A DNA stretch of 64,000 nt from a bacterium (GTDB lineage Bacteria > Bacteroidota > Rhodothermia > Balneolales > M1805), in assembly GCA_006226965.1 (NCBI GenBank), contig SBGQ01000033.1:1-64000 (forward strand), written 5' to 3'. This document shows, piece after piece, positions 1 to 10,088 of this stretch; within the stretch, counting starts at the first letter, position 1, and the number at the start of each line of letters is the position of its first letter. Both the position numbers and the translations under genes were made by a program. Below the pieces are notes generated by a model, which did no database searches, was not told the origin of the DNA, and saw only the letters and a list, made by a program, of their open reading frames with translations.

Positions 1-142
1 TATACATTTAGGGGAATTGTATTGATTTTTCTTTACTTATAGAGATAAATCAAATTCACATGATTATAAATTGAATTCTAGTAACTAACCAAAAATCTTA
101 TTAATTGGCTATATTTGCAATCCATAAAATAATAGGCAAAAC

Positions 143-811
143 TTGAAATTCTTTAAACTGTTTGTAGTTATCTGGCTTAGCGCCGTTGTTATTTTGGGCT
201 TAACAATAAGCATCCCTGATATAGAAATTCTAAGACAATCGGCGAGGAACTTGTTTTTTCACGTACCAATGTGGTTTACAATGTTCGTGAACTTCCTCAT
301 AAGTTTTTATTACAGTATCAAATATTTAAACAAACCGAAAATTGAATTTGATTTACGAGCAGAATCAGCAACTGCAACCGGAATTTTATTTGGAGTTTGT
401 GGTTTATTAACCGGCTCGTTATGGGCTAGATTTACTTGGGGTGCATGGTGGACTTTCGCTGAGCCGCGAATGAACCTCTCCGCAGTAGCACTGTTAATTC
501 TTGCTGCTTACTTTGTACTTCGTTCTGCGTTTGATGACCCTGAAAAACGTGCTAAAATGGCTGCTGTTTATAATATATTTGCCATTAGTACAGTACCGTT
601 TTTGTTTTATATCATACCAAGACAGCTAACTAGTTTACATCCCGGAGCAGAAGGAAACCCGGCATTCAGTGAAGTAACATCTCCAATTTTACGATTCATT
701 TTTTATCCGGCTGTAATCGGTTTTATCTCATTAAGCTATTGGATTTACACCAATACATTTCGTTATAAACGTATTGCACATCAACTTGAAGAAAGAGCTT
801 TAGATTCATGA
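143..811 (+). CDS. ccmC: Cytochrome c maturation heme-export protein CcmC-like (TTG start)
   Basis: Multi-TM protein with Trp-rich segment GSLWARFTWGAWWTFAEPRMN; directly upstream of ccmE/ccmF-like genes. Confidence 0.88.
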   Translation: MKFFKLFVVIWLSAVVILGLTISIPDIEILRQSARNLFFHVPMWFTMFVNFLISFYYSIKYLNKPKIEFDLRAESATATGILFGVCGLLTGSLWARFTWGAWWTFAEPRMNLSAVALLILAAYFVLRSAFDDPEKRAKMAAVYNIFAISTVPFLFYIIPRQLTSLHPGAEGNPAFSEVTSPILRFIFYPAVIGFISLSYWIYTNTFRYKRIAHQLEERALDS

Positions 812-1056
812 TTTTTTTACACGTATTATTCTTCCTGCAAGATACTTTATCTACAGCTTACTCCGGAAAATGGACAGCTCAAGAAGACTTATCTCACCAA
901 CCGTCTAACGTTTTGGTTGGACTATTAGCCTCGCATGATTTAGCATTCGTTGTTTTTGGAGTTGTATTAATTGTTTTAACAGCACTTTTTATTTACCTCT
1001 TTCGTTTAGATGCCAAACTCAAAAAAATAGAAGAGCAATTGGGAATTAAAGACTAA
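808..1056 (+). CDS. CcmD-like small membrane protein
   Basis: Single TM followed by short charged helix (RLDAKLKKIEEQLG) between ccmC and ccmE; 4-bp overlap with ccmC. Confidence 0.65.
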   Translation: MIFLHVLFFLQDTLSTAYSGKWTAQEDLSHQPSNVLVGLLASHDLAFVVFGVVLIVLTALFIYLFRLDAKLKKIEEQLGIKD

Positions 1057-1076
1057 AATTCTAAATACTATTTTTC

Positions 1077-1475
1077 ATGAAACCTAAAGTAATTATCGGT
1101 GTCATCCTCATCGTAGGATTTACATCACTTTTAATGTACAATTTCGGAAACAGCATTAGCGCATATGTCGATTTTAAAACAGCTGAGCAATTAGGAAACA
1201 GAAATGTGCATGTTGTTGGCGCTTGGGATAAAGCTCAACCAGCTGCGTTTTCAATTGCCACAAAAACCTTTTCATTCTATATGACCGATGAACACGGTAA
1301 TTCGAAACGTGTAATCTACGCAAAACCAAAGCCTAACAACTTTGACGATGCAGAACGACTGGTGGTAATCGGGCAATTAAAAAATGACGTTTTTTATGCG
1401 GATGAAATGTTAATGAAATGCCCGTCAAAATATAATGACGCTTCCGGCGCAGAATTTGAAAAAGCAGAACACTAA
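1077..1475 (+). CDS. ccmE: Cytochrome c maturation heme chaperone CcmE (CxxxY type)
   Basis: N-terminal TM, OB-fold-like sequence, C-terminal CPSKY motif; located between ccmC and ccmF. Confidence 0.85.
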   Translation: MKPKVIIGVILIVGFTSLLMYNFGNSISAYVDFKTAEQLGNRNVHVVGAWDKAQPAAFSIATKTFSFYMTDEHGNSKRVIYAKPKPNNFDDAERLVVIGQLKNDVFYADEMLMKCPSKYNDASGAEFEKAEH

Positions 1476-1481
1476 AAGACT

Positions 1482-3980
1482 ATGATTGGATTATTGGGCA
1501 AATTTGCCGTTGGCGGAGCATTCCTTGCCAGTGTTTTCAGTTTAATTTATTACGGATTAATAAGTTTTGATTCAACCAAAAAACGTGCTGAATCATTAGC
1601 AAATACCTTATTTATTGCAAAAACTGTATTAATTACCATAGCAAGTGGATTATTAATCTATCTAATTGCAACACATCAGTTTCAATACTTTTATGTGTAC
1701 AATTACACCAGTTTAGATCTTAATTTTAAATATCTGATTTCGGCTTTTTATGGCGGACAAGAAGGCTCGTTCTTACTTTGGACTTTATTTTCCGGATTAA
1801 TCGGAATTGGTTTAATTCGTTGGACATCTGAGACCTACCGCGCTCCGGTTATGTTTATAATTACAATGACCCAATTCTTTATCCTTTCTATGATTTTAGG
1901 GTTAAAGCTTGGTGATTTTACTATAGGTGCTTCACCATTTAGAACGTTAGTTGAAGCTTTACCGGATGCTCCGTTTCTTCAAGCAAATCCCGACTTCGTC
2001 CCTGTTGATGGTAAAGGACTCAATGATTTATTAAAAAGTCCATGGATGATGATTCACCCGCCTATTCTGTTTATAGGCTTTAGTATGATGACTGTGCCCT
2101 ATGCGTTTGCAATGGCAGCCTTATGGAAAGAAAAATATCAGGAATGGATAAAACCTGCACTCCCTTGGGTATTAGGAGCAAACTTAGCACTTTTAACAGC
2201 TATCTTTTTAGGAGCCTACTGGGCATATGTAACACTTTCTTTTGGCGGCTATTGGGCTTGGGATCCAGTTGAAAATGCATCTTTTGTACCTTGGCTATTT
2301 GGAGTTGCCGGTATTCATACGATGCTCATACAAAGAAAACACGCCTCCGCATCTCGATCGTCTATTGCATTCGCGCTATTATCTTATGTTGCTATTGTTT
2401 ATGAGACCTTTTTAACTCGTTCCGGCATATTAGGTGATGCTTCCGTTCACAGCTTTGTTGACTTAGGGCTCTATGCACAATTGGTCGTTTTCATGATTGT
2501 TATGACAGGCCTTGGCCTTGTGCTTTATATTTATCGCTCTAAACAAATGCCGCAATCGGACTCTCCGAGCCATTGGTTGAATAAAGACACATGGGTATTT
2601 TGGGGTTCTATGGCCCTGTTTATTGGCGGATTAATTATCATCACAGGAACAAGTAGTCCGATTCTGGGAAAATTATTTCAAAAAAATCCGACCCCTCCTC
2701 AAATCAGTTTTTATAATGATTGGACTCTTCCAGTCGCCATTATTATTGCGATTATGTCGGTTTGTGCGCAATTCTTATGGTGGAAAAAACTTGACGCTAC
2801 ATCGTTCGCAAATGCGATTTCAATGCCATTAATCATCACTTCATTTGTCACTCTTCTTGGTGTAGTATTGGGTGATGTTCGCCAAATAAGTTACATCTTA
2901 CTACTCTATTCCGGTGTTTTTGCCATAGTTGGAAATGCGACTATCCTATTCGGAATTGCAAAAAAGAAAACTATAATGGTTGGCGGCACATTAACCCACG
3001 TTGGTTTTGGATTGTTAATCGTTGGAATCCTGTATTCATCGGCTTACAATTCATTTTTACTTGATGACCAAACAAAAGCTTATAACGCCGCCGTTCGCAG
3101 AGGTGAAGTAAAAGACGAAATGGGTACTCCTATCATCAAAGAAGTAACGATGATTGAACTAAAGAAAGATATTCCGAAAGTTGTAAACAACGAATATCTC
3201 GTCAGTTTTAAAGGATACCGTAAAAGTGATGTAAACCGACCAGGCGAGCAACTCTATTCCATTCAGGTAAGTGATTTAGATGGAAATCCAATTACTCGAT
3301 TAGAACCAACCGTATTTCCGATGTTGCAAAGTTCTACCGCAACTCAAATTAATTGGTCGGTTGACCCTGACGTTTTTTCTGGTTTGCTTTACGATGTGTA
3401 TTTATATGTTGCCGGAAGTTCTGTTGTTGAGAGCGAAAACGCCAAAGCAGCCAAACTTGCAACAGCACAAGGAGAACATGCTCACGGTCCTGATTCACAT
3501 CATCTTCCATTTACTATTGGTCAGGCATATATCATTGGAAAATATGAAATCAAATTCATTGGCTTTAAACCAATCAGTCCGGAAACCGATGCTGAATATC
3601 CCAAAAATGCAACGGTTGCCGTTCGTATTCAAATGGAATTCAGAAATGTAGATACCAACGAAAAAACTGTTTTAAATCCGTTATTTGCAATAGTTGATGT
3701 AAACGGAAATAAAAATATGTTCACTCCTATTTTTGGTATTGATGGATTTCCTGCAAGTATTCAAATGGTAAATTTGGTACCTATGAGCGATCAAATTGAA
3801 GTTCATATCACTGGAATTGAAGGTGAAGCTTCAGAAGACGAATGGGTTCTTTTAATTGCTGAAAAGAAACCTTTTGTATCAATTGTATGGCTAGGCACAT
3901 TCATTATTATGGCTGGCTTTAGTGTTTCTATCATCAGAAGATGGAAAGAAGACAAAAACAGAATGGAATTTACTGCGTAA
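1482..3980 (+). CDS. ccmF: Heme lyase CcmF
   Basis: 832 aa, many TMs, WWD-like motif GGYWAWDPVENASFVPWL, C-terminal soluble region. Confidence 0.92.
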   Translation: MIGLLGKFAVGGAFLASVFSLIYYGLISFDSTKKRAESLANTLFIAKTVLITIASGLLIYLIATHQFQYFYVYNYTSLDLNFKYLISAFYGGQEGSFLLWTLFSGLIGIGLIRWTSETYRAPVMFIITMTQFFILSMILGLKLGDFTIGASPFRTLVEALPDAPFLQANPDFVPVDGKGLNDLLKSPWMMIHPPILFIGFSMMTVPYAFAMAALWKEKYQEWIKPALPWVLGANLALLTAIFLGAYWAYVTLSFGGYWAWDPVENASFVPWLFGVAGIHTMLIQRKHASASRSSIAFALLSYVAIVYETFLTRSGILGDASVHSFVDLGLYAQLVVFMIVMTGLGLVLYIYRSKQMPQSDSPSHWLNKDTWVFWGSMALFIGGLIIITGTSSPILGKLFQKNPTPPQISFYNDWTLPVAIIIAIMSVCAQFLWWKKLDATSFANAISMPLIITSFVTLLGVVLGDVRQISYILLLYSGVFAIVGNATILFGIAKKKTIMVGGTLTHVGFGLLIVGILYSSAYNSFLLDDQTKAYNAAVRRGEVKDEMGTPIIKEVTMIELKKDIPKVVNNEYLVSFKGYRKSDVNRPGEQLYSIQVSDLDGNPITRLEPTVFPMLQSSTATQINWSVDPDVFSGLLYDVYLYVAGSSVVESENAKAAKLATAQGEHAHGPDSHHLPFTIGQAYIIGKYEIKFIGFKPISPETDAEYPKNATVAVRIQMEFRNVDTNEKTVLNPLFAIVDVNGNKNMFTPIFGIDGFPASIQMVNLVPMSDQIEVHITGIEGEASEDEWVLLIAEKKPFVSIVWLGTFIIMAGFSVSIIRRWKEDKNRMEFTA

Positions 3981-4029
3981 CTCACAGCTTGTGAATTGCT
4001 CAGTTGTTATAAAACACTTAGATTCGTTT

Positions 4030-4713
4030 ATGCATCAATTTTCTAGAATAAAATACACTTTACTAGCATTCAGCTTGCTATTTACAACTGATTCTATTCT
4101 GGCACAATCACATAAATCTGAAACTAAGATTAGTGCATCTACTGTCTTTTTAAAATCTTTGGTATTACCGGGTTGGGGGCATTTTTCGCTTTCTCCTGAA
4201 CATCATACCAGAGGCTATATTCATCTCGGCACGGAAATCGGTTTGATGTTGAGTTACTTCGGAATTGATGCTAGTACGCAACGTTTACAACAGAATATGT
4301 ATGCCCATGTTGAGTTATATGCAGGAACAAGTATACAAAACAGAGACAGAGGCTATGCGTTGGCATTAACACGATATGAGAACTTGAGCGCATATAACGA
4401 ATATCAGGAAAGAAGCAGAAACTGGAACGCTTTTATTGCCGATACACCGAGTAATAGATGGCAATGGGAATCTGTAGATGCACGTGAAGATTATATCAGA
4501 ATGCGAAATAAAATTGACGCTAATAATCAACAGTTACCATTTATTGTAACGGTGATGGTTGCAAACCGAATTATTAGTGGAATCAGTGCATTTATACGTG
4601 CTCGTGAAATGAATCAAACCGCTTCCGCAACATTATCATCTATTTCTGTATCACCCGTTCAGCAATTTGGTACAGTTAACGGACTTCAAATGAATTATTC
4701 TATTCGGTTTTAA
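4030..4713 (+). CDS. Secreted/membrane protein, DUF5683-like
   Basis: Signal peptide MHQFSRIKYTLLAFSLLFTTDSILAQS and LVLPGWGHFS motif; start moved from 3922 to in-frame ATG at 4030. Confidence 0.6.
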   Translation: MHQFSRIKYTLLAFSLLFTTDSILAQSHKSETKISASTVFLKSLVLPGWGHFSLSPEHHTRGYIHLGTEIGLMLSYFGIDASTQRLQQNMYAHVELYAGTSIQNRDRGYALALTRYENLSAYNEYQERSRNWNAFIADTPSNRWQWESVDAREDYIRMRNKIDANNQQLPFIVTVMVANRIISGISAFIRAREMNQTASATLSSISVSPVQQFGTVNGLQMNYSIRF

Positions 4714-4715
4714 TT

Positions 4716-5456
4716 GTGCCCAGATTTTTTCTTTATCTGGAATATGATGGTTCTCAATTTGAAGGCTGGCAGATTCAACCCGGAGTATCAACAGTACAAG
4801 GTGAACTAAACCTTGCATTAAAAACCATCTGTAAATCTGAAGTTTTTGTTTACGGTTCAGGTAGAACAGACGCCGGTGTTCACGCATCATTTCAAGTGGC
4901 TCATGCCGATTTACCACAGGAATATGAAAAAGGTAAAATTCTCAGAAGCTTAAACGCATTATTGCCTGCAGGGTGTAAAGTCTGGGATATTCAATTAGTT
5001 AATAATGACGCCCATGCGCGGTTTGACGCTACCGATCGTTCATATGTTTATAAAGTTATTACCAACCCTTCCCCGCTTCGCGATCATACTTCCTGGTATT
5101 TAAACAATCGATTAGATTTTAATTTAATGTGTGATGCAGCCCATTTAATTACTGCTGTTACTAATTTTGAAACATTCTCCAAGCCTAATCCGGGAAATAT
5201 TGGCTCAACATTTTGTAAAGTAAGTTTAGCAGAATGGAAGCAAATCTCTGATGATGAGTTTCATTTTCATATTACTGCCAATCGTTTTTTGCACCATATG
5301 GTTCGCTATTTAGTCGGAAGTATGATTCGAATCGGTGATTATAAACTAAGTCTAGAGCGATTCAACAACGTTTTACAGGGCATTGATACTGATTACGTCC
5401 ATTTAAAAGCTCCTGCCAAAGGTTTATGCTTAACACATATTAGTTTTCCAAAATAA
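4716..5456 (+). CDS. truA: tRNA pseudouridine(38-40) synthase TruA (GTG start)
   Basis: LEYDGSQFEGWQIQP, YGSGRTDAGVHA and FLHHMVRYLVG motifs. Confidence 0.96.
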   Translation: MPRFFLYLEYDGSQFEGWQIQPGVSTVQGELNLALKTICKSEVFVYGSGRTDAGVHASFQVAHADLPQEYEKGKILRSLNALLPAGCKVWDIQLVNNDAHARFDATDRSYVYKVITNPSPLRDHTSWYLNNRLDFNLMCDAAHLITAVTNFETFSKPNPGNIGSTFCKVSLAEWKQISDDEFHFHITANRFLHHMVRYLVGSMIRIGDYKLSLERFNNVLQGIDTDYVHLKAPAKGLCLTHISFPK

Positions 5457-5489
5457 AACGGAGAACGTTATCGAACGTTCTCCGTTTTT
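5455..5489 (+). terminator. Rho-independent terminator after truA
   Basis: Perfect 15-bp stem AAAACGGAGAACGTT-atcg-AACGTTCTCCGTTTT ending in T-run. Confidence 0.9.
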
Positions 5490-5494
5490 ACCCC

Positions 5495-5516
5495 AATCAA
5501 CTGATGTTGATTTTTT
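5495..5516 (+). terminator. Second tandem terminator-like hairpin
   Basis: AATCAAC-tgat-GTTGATT followed by TTTT. Confidence 0.5.
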
Positions 5517-5848
5517 AAGCGTCTCTTTTATGAGCTTGTTTTGCTTGTTACTTTTATTCAACTAGTACTCATGCTCTCACGAGCTGAATTGGTATATCCC
5601 AAAGCTCATGCCTAATATTGAAATACATTGAAAAAATGAATTAATATCTACAAGAACACTTGAATTTTAGAGCTTAACTAGTAATAAAAACTATCACATA
5701 GAAGTACCGTACTTTTAACCTCTTGGGTATTTCCTTACTCAGAAATAAGGGAATCATCATTAAATCATGTTACTCTTCAGCGCTACAGTGTTGCAAAATT
5801 GTGCAACAAAATCATCACTATGAACTAATAAAATACCTCCCATAAACG

Positions 5849-5880
5849 AAAAAAGCCTGACTCATTACTGAATCAGGCTT
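5849..5880 (-). terminator. Terminator downstream of tRNA-Asn (minus strand)
   Basis: Stem AAGCCTGA/TCAGGCTT followed by a U-run on the minus strand. Confidence 0.75.
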
Positions 5881-5882
5881 AG

Positions 5883-5954
5883 CTCCCCGGGCTGGACTCG
5901 AACCAGCAACCCTGCGGTTAACAGCCGCATGCTCTGCCATTGAGCTACCGAGGA
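5883..5954 (-). tRNA. tRNA-Asn(GTT)
   Basis: Cloverleaf on minus strand: TCCTCGGTAGCTCAATGGCAGAGCATGCGGCTGTTAACCGCAGGGTTGCTGGTTCGAGTCCAGCCCGGGGAG; anticodon GTT; no encoded CCA. Confidence 0.95.
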
Positions 5955-6215
5955 ATTCGGCTAAGAGCAGATTTGCTGAAAGCGAAGCAAATATAATAGT
6001 ACTCTATTACCCATGTCAATAAAAAAATGAGGTTTTTTCGCATTTTTTTTGATTTTCTGATACTCTCATCATGATAAATTAAACTAAGCTCTTTATTTTT
6101 AAAGTCTTTCTAAAATTCTCGCCTCTCCAATTCATCACAAGTACTTAAATACTATCTTGCTTTCAGTAAATAACTTGTGCATATTCGTAAATCAACCCAT
6201 TTAAAAAGAGTTTCT

Positions 6216-7433
6216 ATGAATACACGTCCATTAACATTTCTCTGTGTTTCGTTTTATTTCAAGGGAGAAGAATTCCTAAAATCATGTAAAGCTGAAGGCA
6301 ATACTGTATTTCTGTTAACTCACAGAAAATTAGAACATAAACCTTGGCCAAGAGAATCTGTTGATGAATTCTTTTATATGGATGAAGATGCCAACACACC
6401 ACAAAATATCGACAATATGGTGAAAGGTCTGGCCTGGTTAATGCGCGAAAAGAAAATTGACTACATCGTAGCACTTGATGATTTCGATGTTGAAAAAGCG
6501 GCAACGTTCAGAGAAGAGTTTAGAATACCGGGCATGGGTTTAACAACCTCTCGTTTTTTCAGAGATAAATTATCTATGCGTGTAAAAGCTGCTGAAGCCG
6601 GTATAAAGGTTCCTCCATTTACTTCTCTTTTCAGAAATGACGATATCAATCATTTTTGTGACACTGTTCCTGCACCTTGGGTATTAAAACCACGTTCAGA
6701 AGCATCTGCTGCCGGAATAAAGAAAGTAACTTCTAAAGATGAACTTTGGCATCATATTAACAACTTGGGTGACAGACGCCATCAATTTTTAGTTGAACAA
6801 TTTAAGCCCGGTGATGTTTACCATACCGACTCACTTACATTTAATAACGATGTACTCTTTGTGTGGTCATCCCGCTATTTAAGCACTCCGTTTGAAGTAG
6901 CACACGGAGCCGGAATTTTTCGTTCTTTAACATTGGATCAAACAGATAAAGAAGCAAAAGAATTGGCAAAACTAAACGCCAAAGTAATGAAAGCTTTCGG
7001 ACTCAAAACCAGTGCTTCACATACTGAATTTATAAGGAGTCACGATGATGGTGAGTTCTACTTTCTAGAAACGTCATCGCGCGTAGGCGGTGCACATTTA
7101 GCCGTTTTGGTTGAAGCTGCTTCAGGGATAAATTTATGGCGTGAATGGGCTAAAATTGAGACTGCTTCTGCTAAAAATTTGACATATACCCTGCCTAAAG
7201 TGAAAAATGATTTTGCCGGGATTTTAATCTCACTTGCCAGACAAGAACACCCGAATCAAAATGTATTTTCAGCACCGGAAGTAGTTTGGAAAATGAACGA
7301 AACACACCATGTGGGCATGGTTCTTCAATCAGATAATCAACTTCGTGTTTTAGAGCTATTGGACGAATACGCAAGTATTGTTTATAAAGAATTTCATGCT
7401 TCTGCTCCTCCTCAAGACAAACCGACACACTAA
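6216..7433 (+). CDS. ATP-grasp domain protein
   Basis: ATP-grasp-like segments PWVLKPRSEASAAGIKKV and EFYFLETSSRVGGAH; internal ATG at 6216 preferred over 6177. Confidence 0.75.
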   Translation: MNTRPLTFLCVSFYFKGEEFLKSCKAEGNTVFLLTHRKLEHKPWPRESVDEFFYMDEDANTPQNIDNMVKGLAWLMREKKIDYIVALDDFDVEKAATFREEFRIPGMGLTTSRFFRDKLSMRVKAAEAGIKVPPFTSLFRNDDINHFCDTVPAPWVLKPRSEASAAGIKKVTSKDELWHHINNLGDRRHQFLVEQFKPGDVYHTDSLTFNNDVLFVWSSRYLSTPFEVAHGAGIFRSLTLDQTDKEAKELAKLNAKVMKAFGLKTSASHTEFIRSHDDGEFYFLETSSRVGGAHLAVLVEAASGINLWREWAKIETASAKNLTYTLPKVKNDFAGILISLARQEHPNQNVFSAPEVVWKMNETHHVGMVLQSDNQLRVLELLDEYASIVYKEFHASAPPQDKPTH

Positions 7434-7571
7434 ATTTTAATCCGATTTTAATCTATTTAGATGCTTTTTCTATAACATATTCGGCAATTTATCGTTTTAC
7501 TGCCTCGATTGGCTCTATGTTTAGAACCTGAAACCGTATCTTAAAACAAACTCAAAAAATTAAATACCACT

Positions 7572-8156
7572 ATGTTAAAAAAGTTACTACCTGTTTCGCT
7601 CGTTGTTGTTGTTATTTTATGGGGAATTGGCGTTAATAACGGACTCGTTGAAAAAGAAGAATCTGTAAATAGCGCTTGGTCGAAAGTTGAAACTCAATAT
7701 CAACGCCGCGCTGATCTCATCCCAAATTTAGTGAACACCGTTAAAGGTGCTGCCAATTTTGAACAGGAAACACTTACAGCGGTAACAGACGCCAGAAGCA
7801 AAGCAACCAGCATGCAGCTTTCTCCTGAGATGTTAAACGATCCTCAAGCTTTAGAAAACTTCCAAAAAGTACAATCTCAATTAAGCGGAGCTTTATCTCG
7901 CTTATTGGTAAGTGTTGAGAAATACCCCGACTTAAAGGCTAATGCAAACTTTAGAGATTTACAGGCTCAATTAGAAGGCACTGAAAATCGTATAGCCGTT
8001 GAACGCAGCCGTTACAATGATGTAGCGAAAGAATTCAACACTTCAGTAAGAAAATTTCCTACCAGTTTAATTGCTTCCTTAACCGGTTTTAAAGCAAAAG
8101 CATATTTCTCTGCTGAAGAAGGTGCTGAAAAAGCTCCAAACGTTTCATTTAACTAA
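7572..8156 (+). CDS. LemA family protein
   Basis: N-terminal [64 protein letters not shown]. Confidence 0.95.
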   Translation: MLKKLLPVSLVVVVILWGIGVNNGLVEKEESVNSAWSKVETQYQRRADLIPNLVNTVKGAANFEQETLTAVTDARSKATSMQLSPEMLNDPQALENFQKVQSQLSGALSRLLVSVEKYPDLKANANFRDLQAQLEGTENRIAVERSRYNDVAKEFNTSVRKFPTSLIASLTGFKAKAYFSAEEGAEKAPNVSFN

Positions 8157-8161
8157 GAATA

Positions 8162-8602
8162 ATGGCTGTAGAAGGTTTTTTATCTGATTCTGAAGAGCAA
8201 GCTGTGGTGGAAGCCATCACAGCTGCTGAATTAAAAACATCCGGAGAAATCAGATTACATGTGGAAAACCGCTGTAAAGGTGATGCTATTGAACGCGTAA
8301 AAAAGGTTTTCTCTGAACTTGGCATGTATAATACTAAAGATCGCAATGCTGTTTTAATTTACATCGCATTGCTCGATCATAAGTTAGTTGTTTGGGGTGA
8401 TGAAGGTATTCATACTCAAGTTGGCCAACATTTCTGGGATTCTGAGGTAGCCGCCATTTTGAATGCGTTTAAAAATAAACGTTTTAAAGAGGGTTTAGTT
8501 GATTTGATTTTGCACATAGGCGAAAAACTTTCCTCTCTCTTCCCTCATCAAAAAGATGATATCGACGAACTAGATAATTCCATTAGTAAAAACGATAATT
8601 AA
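8162..8602 (+). CDS. TPM domain protein
   Basis: SDSEEQAVVEAITAAELKTSGEIRLHVENRC; adjacent to lemA. Confidence 0.85.
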   Translation: MAVEGFLSDSEEQAVVEAITAAELKTSGEIRLHVENRCKGDAIERVKKVFSELGMYNTKDRNAVLIYIALLDHKLVVWGDEGIHTQVGQHFWDSEVAAILNAFKNKRFKEGLVDLILHIGEKLSSLFPHQKDDIDELDNSISKNDN

Positions 8603-8610
8603 TTCACGTT

Positions 8611-9435
8611 TTGAGACTCCTCATTATTCAACATATTAAACTGAGCTTTTTACTCATTTTCTCACTTTTGAGTTTAATTGAAATCGGTTATTCACAATCA
8701 ATCTATCCGTTAAAACCACAAAATTTTGTCACAGATTTAACGAACACACTAAGCTCAAGAGAACAATCTTACCTTAATCAAAAATTAAAAGCATATCGAG
8801 ATTCAACTTCTACTGAACTTGCGGTTTTAATAATTCCCAGTTTACAAGGTAACGCCATAGAGGACATCGCTCTTGAAGTTTTAGACAAATGGAGTATTGG
8901 TCAGGCTGATAATCGAAACGGAGCTTTAATTTTTATTGCCAAAAACGACCGGAAATTCAGAATTGAAGTCGGATATGGACTAGAAGGTGTATTACCTGAT
9001 ATCTACGCCAATCGAATTTTAAATGATGTGATGGCACCGCGATTTCGAAGTGGAGATTTTTTCGGAGGTATTAATGCCGCATTAGACCAAATGATTACTT
9101 ACGCTTCAGGAGAATACAAATCAGAGGGAAAATCGAAACAAAGCGACGATTCCTTTTCCCTATTCCCGATTTTCTTCATTATTGCCATTGTTATTTATAT
9201 CGCTATTCGGAAACGAGATGGCCCGTATGATGATAATTTTGGCAACGGACCAAAACGCAGACGAACCTATGGCTCAAACGGAGTAATCATAGTTCCCGGT
9301 GGCGTATGGAGTTCATCCGGTTGGGGAAGCTCCGGCGGATTTGGCGGAGGCTTCAGCGGCGGCGGTGGCTTCGGTGGATTTTCCGGCGGTGGTGGATTTT
9401 CCGGCGGCGGCGGCGGTGCCAGCGGCGGCTGGTAA
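8611..9435 (+). CDS. TPM domain protein with Gly-rich C-terminus (YgcG-like)
   Basis: Signal peptide, VTDLTNTLSSREQSYLNQKL, VGYGLEGVLPD, TM, then GGFGGGFSGGGG-type tail. Confidence 0.9.
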   Translation: MRLLIIQHIKLSFLLIFSLLSLIEIGYSQSIYPLKPQNFVTDLTNTLSSREQSYLNQKLKAYRDSTSTELAVLIIPSLQGNAIEDIALEVLDKWSIGQADNRNGALIFIAKNDRKFRIEVGYGLEGVLPDIYANRILNDVMAPRFRSGDFFGGINAALDQMITYASGEYKSEGKSKQSDDSFSLFPIFFIIAIVIYIAIRKRDGPYDDNFGNGPKRRRTYGSNGVIIVPGGVWSSSGWGSSGGFGGGFSGGGGFGGFSGGGGFSGGGGGASGGW

Positions 9436-9440
9436 TTCAA

Positions 9441-9956
9441 TCAGTTCAAATAAAACTGATATACTTTCGCTTTCCCGTCTTTAATATGAACTAGCCAAAT
9501 ATCTCCATAACGACTGTCATCAATTTGCTTATAAACATCCGTTCCAGCCAATTTATTTACTAAATCTGGGATGGTATTTGAGTGACCCGAAACCAGTACG
9601 GTTTTACCGTTGAGTTTTACTAATTCCTCTGCAAATTGCTTTTGTTGCATGGGGCTGTATTCTGCAATTTCTTTACCGTTTTTATCAGCCAGAGGTTTAA
9701 TCGTACCGATTGTTCTTTTATATGGGGTTGAAAAAAACAAATCGATTGATTGATTCTCAAAAAAAGCAACCAACTGTTTAGCTCGTTCCACACCTTTTTC
9801 TGATAGTGACGGGTTTTTAGGATCATCAGTTGCTTTTTCAGCATGACGGGTTAAAAAAATGCTTACTTCTTGTGCTTTAATCGGGCTAAAAACACCAATA
9901 ATGGCAAATAGACCCAAAAAAATTACTTTAATCGCTGCTGCTTTAACTCTGTACAT
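9441..9956 (-). CDS. Secreted histidine phosphatase superfamily protein (SixA/phosphoglycerate mutase-like)
   Basis: Signal peptide; TRHAEKA and VLVSGHSNTIPDLVNKL motifs; start moved to MYRVKAAAIK. Confidence 0.82.
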   Translation of the reverse strand: MYRVKAAAIKVIFLGLFAIIGVFSPIKAQEVSIFLTRHAEKATDDPKNPSLSEKGVERAKQLVAFFENQSIDLFFSTPYKRTIGTIKPLADKNGKEIAEYSPMQQKQFAEELVKLNGKTVLVSGHSNTIPDLVNKLAGTDVYKQIDDSRYGDIWLVHIKDGKAKVYQFYLN

Positions 9957-10088
9957 TGATTTCCTCCAATTTAAATGATGTGAGAATATAGTCAATTTGC
10001 TTTGTGATAATCGTAAATCCTGCATCTTCCATCCATATCAATGGGATGAATTGCCTATTTTTGCTCAAAGAAAACTAAAAAAGCTATT

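Noticed and set aside
3361-3651. ORF inside ccmF (alternate frame)
   Set aside because: Fully contained in the well-supported ccmF gene; composition not protein-like.
9299-9494. Two alternate-frame ORFs (Ala-rich, Arg/Trp-rich) over the Gly-rich tail
   Set aside because: Artefacts of the repetitive GGN codons of the TPM protein tail read in other frames.
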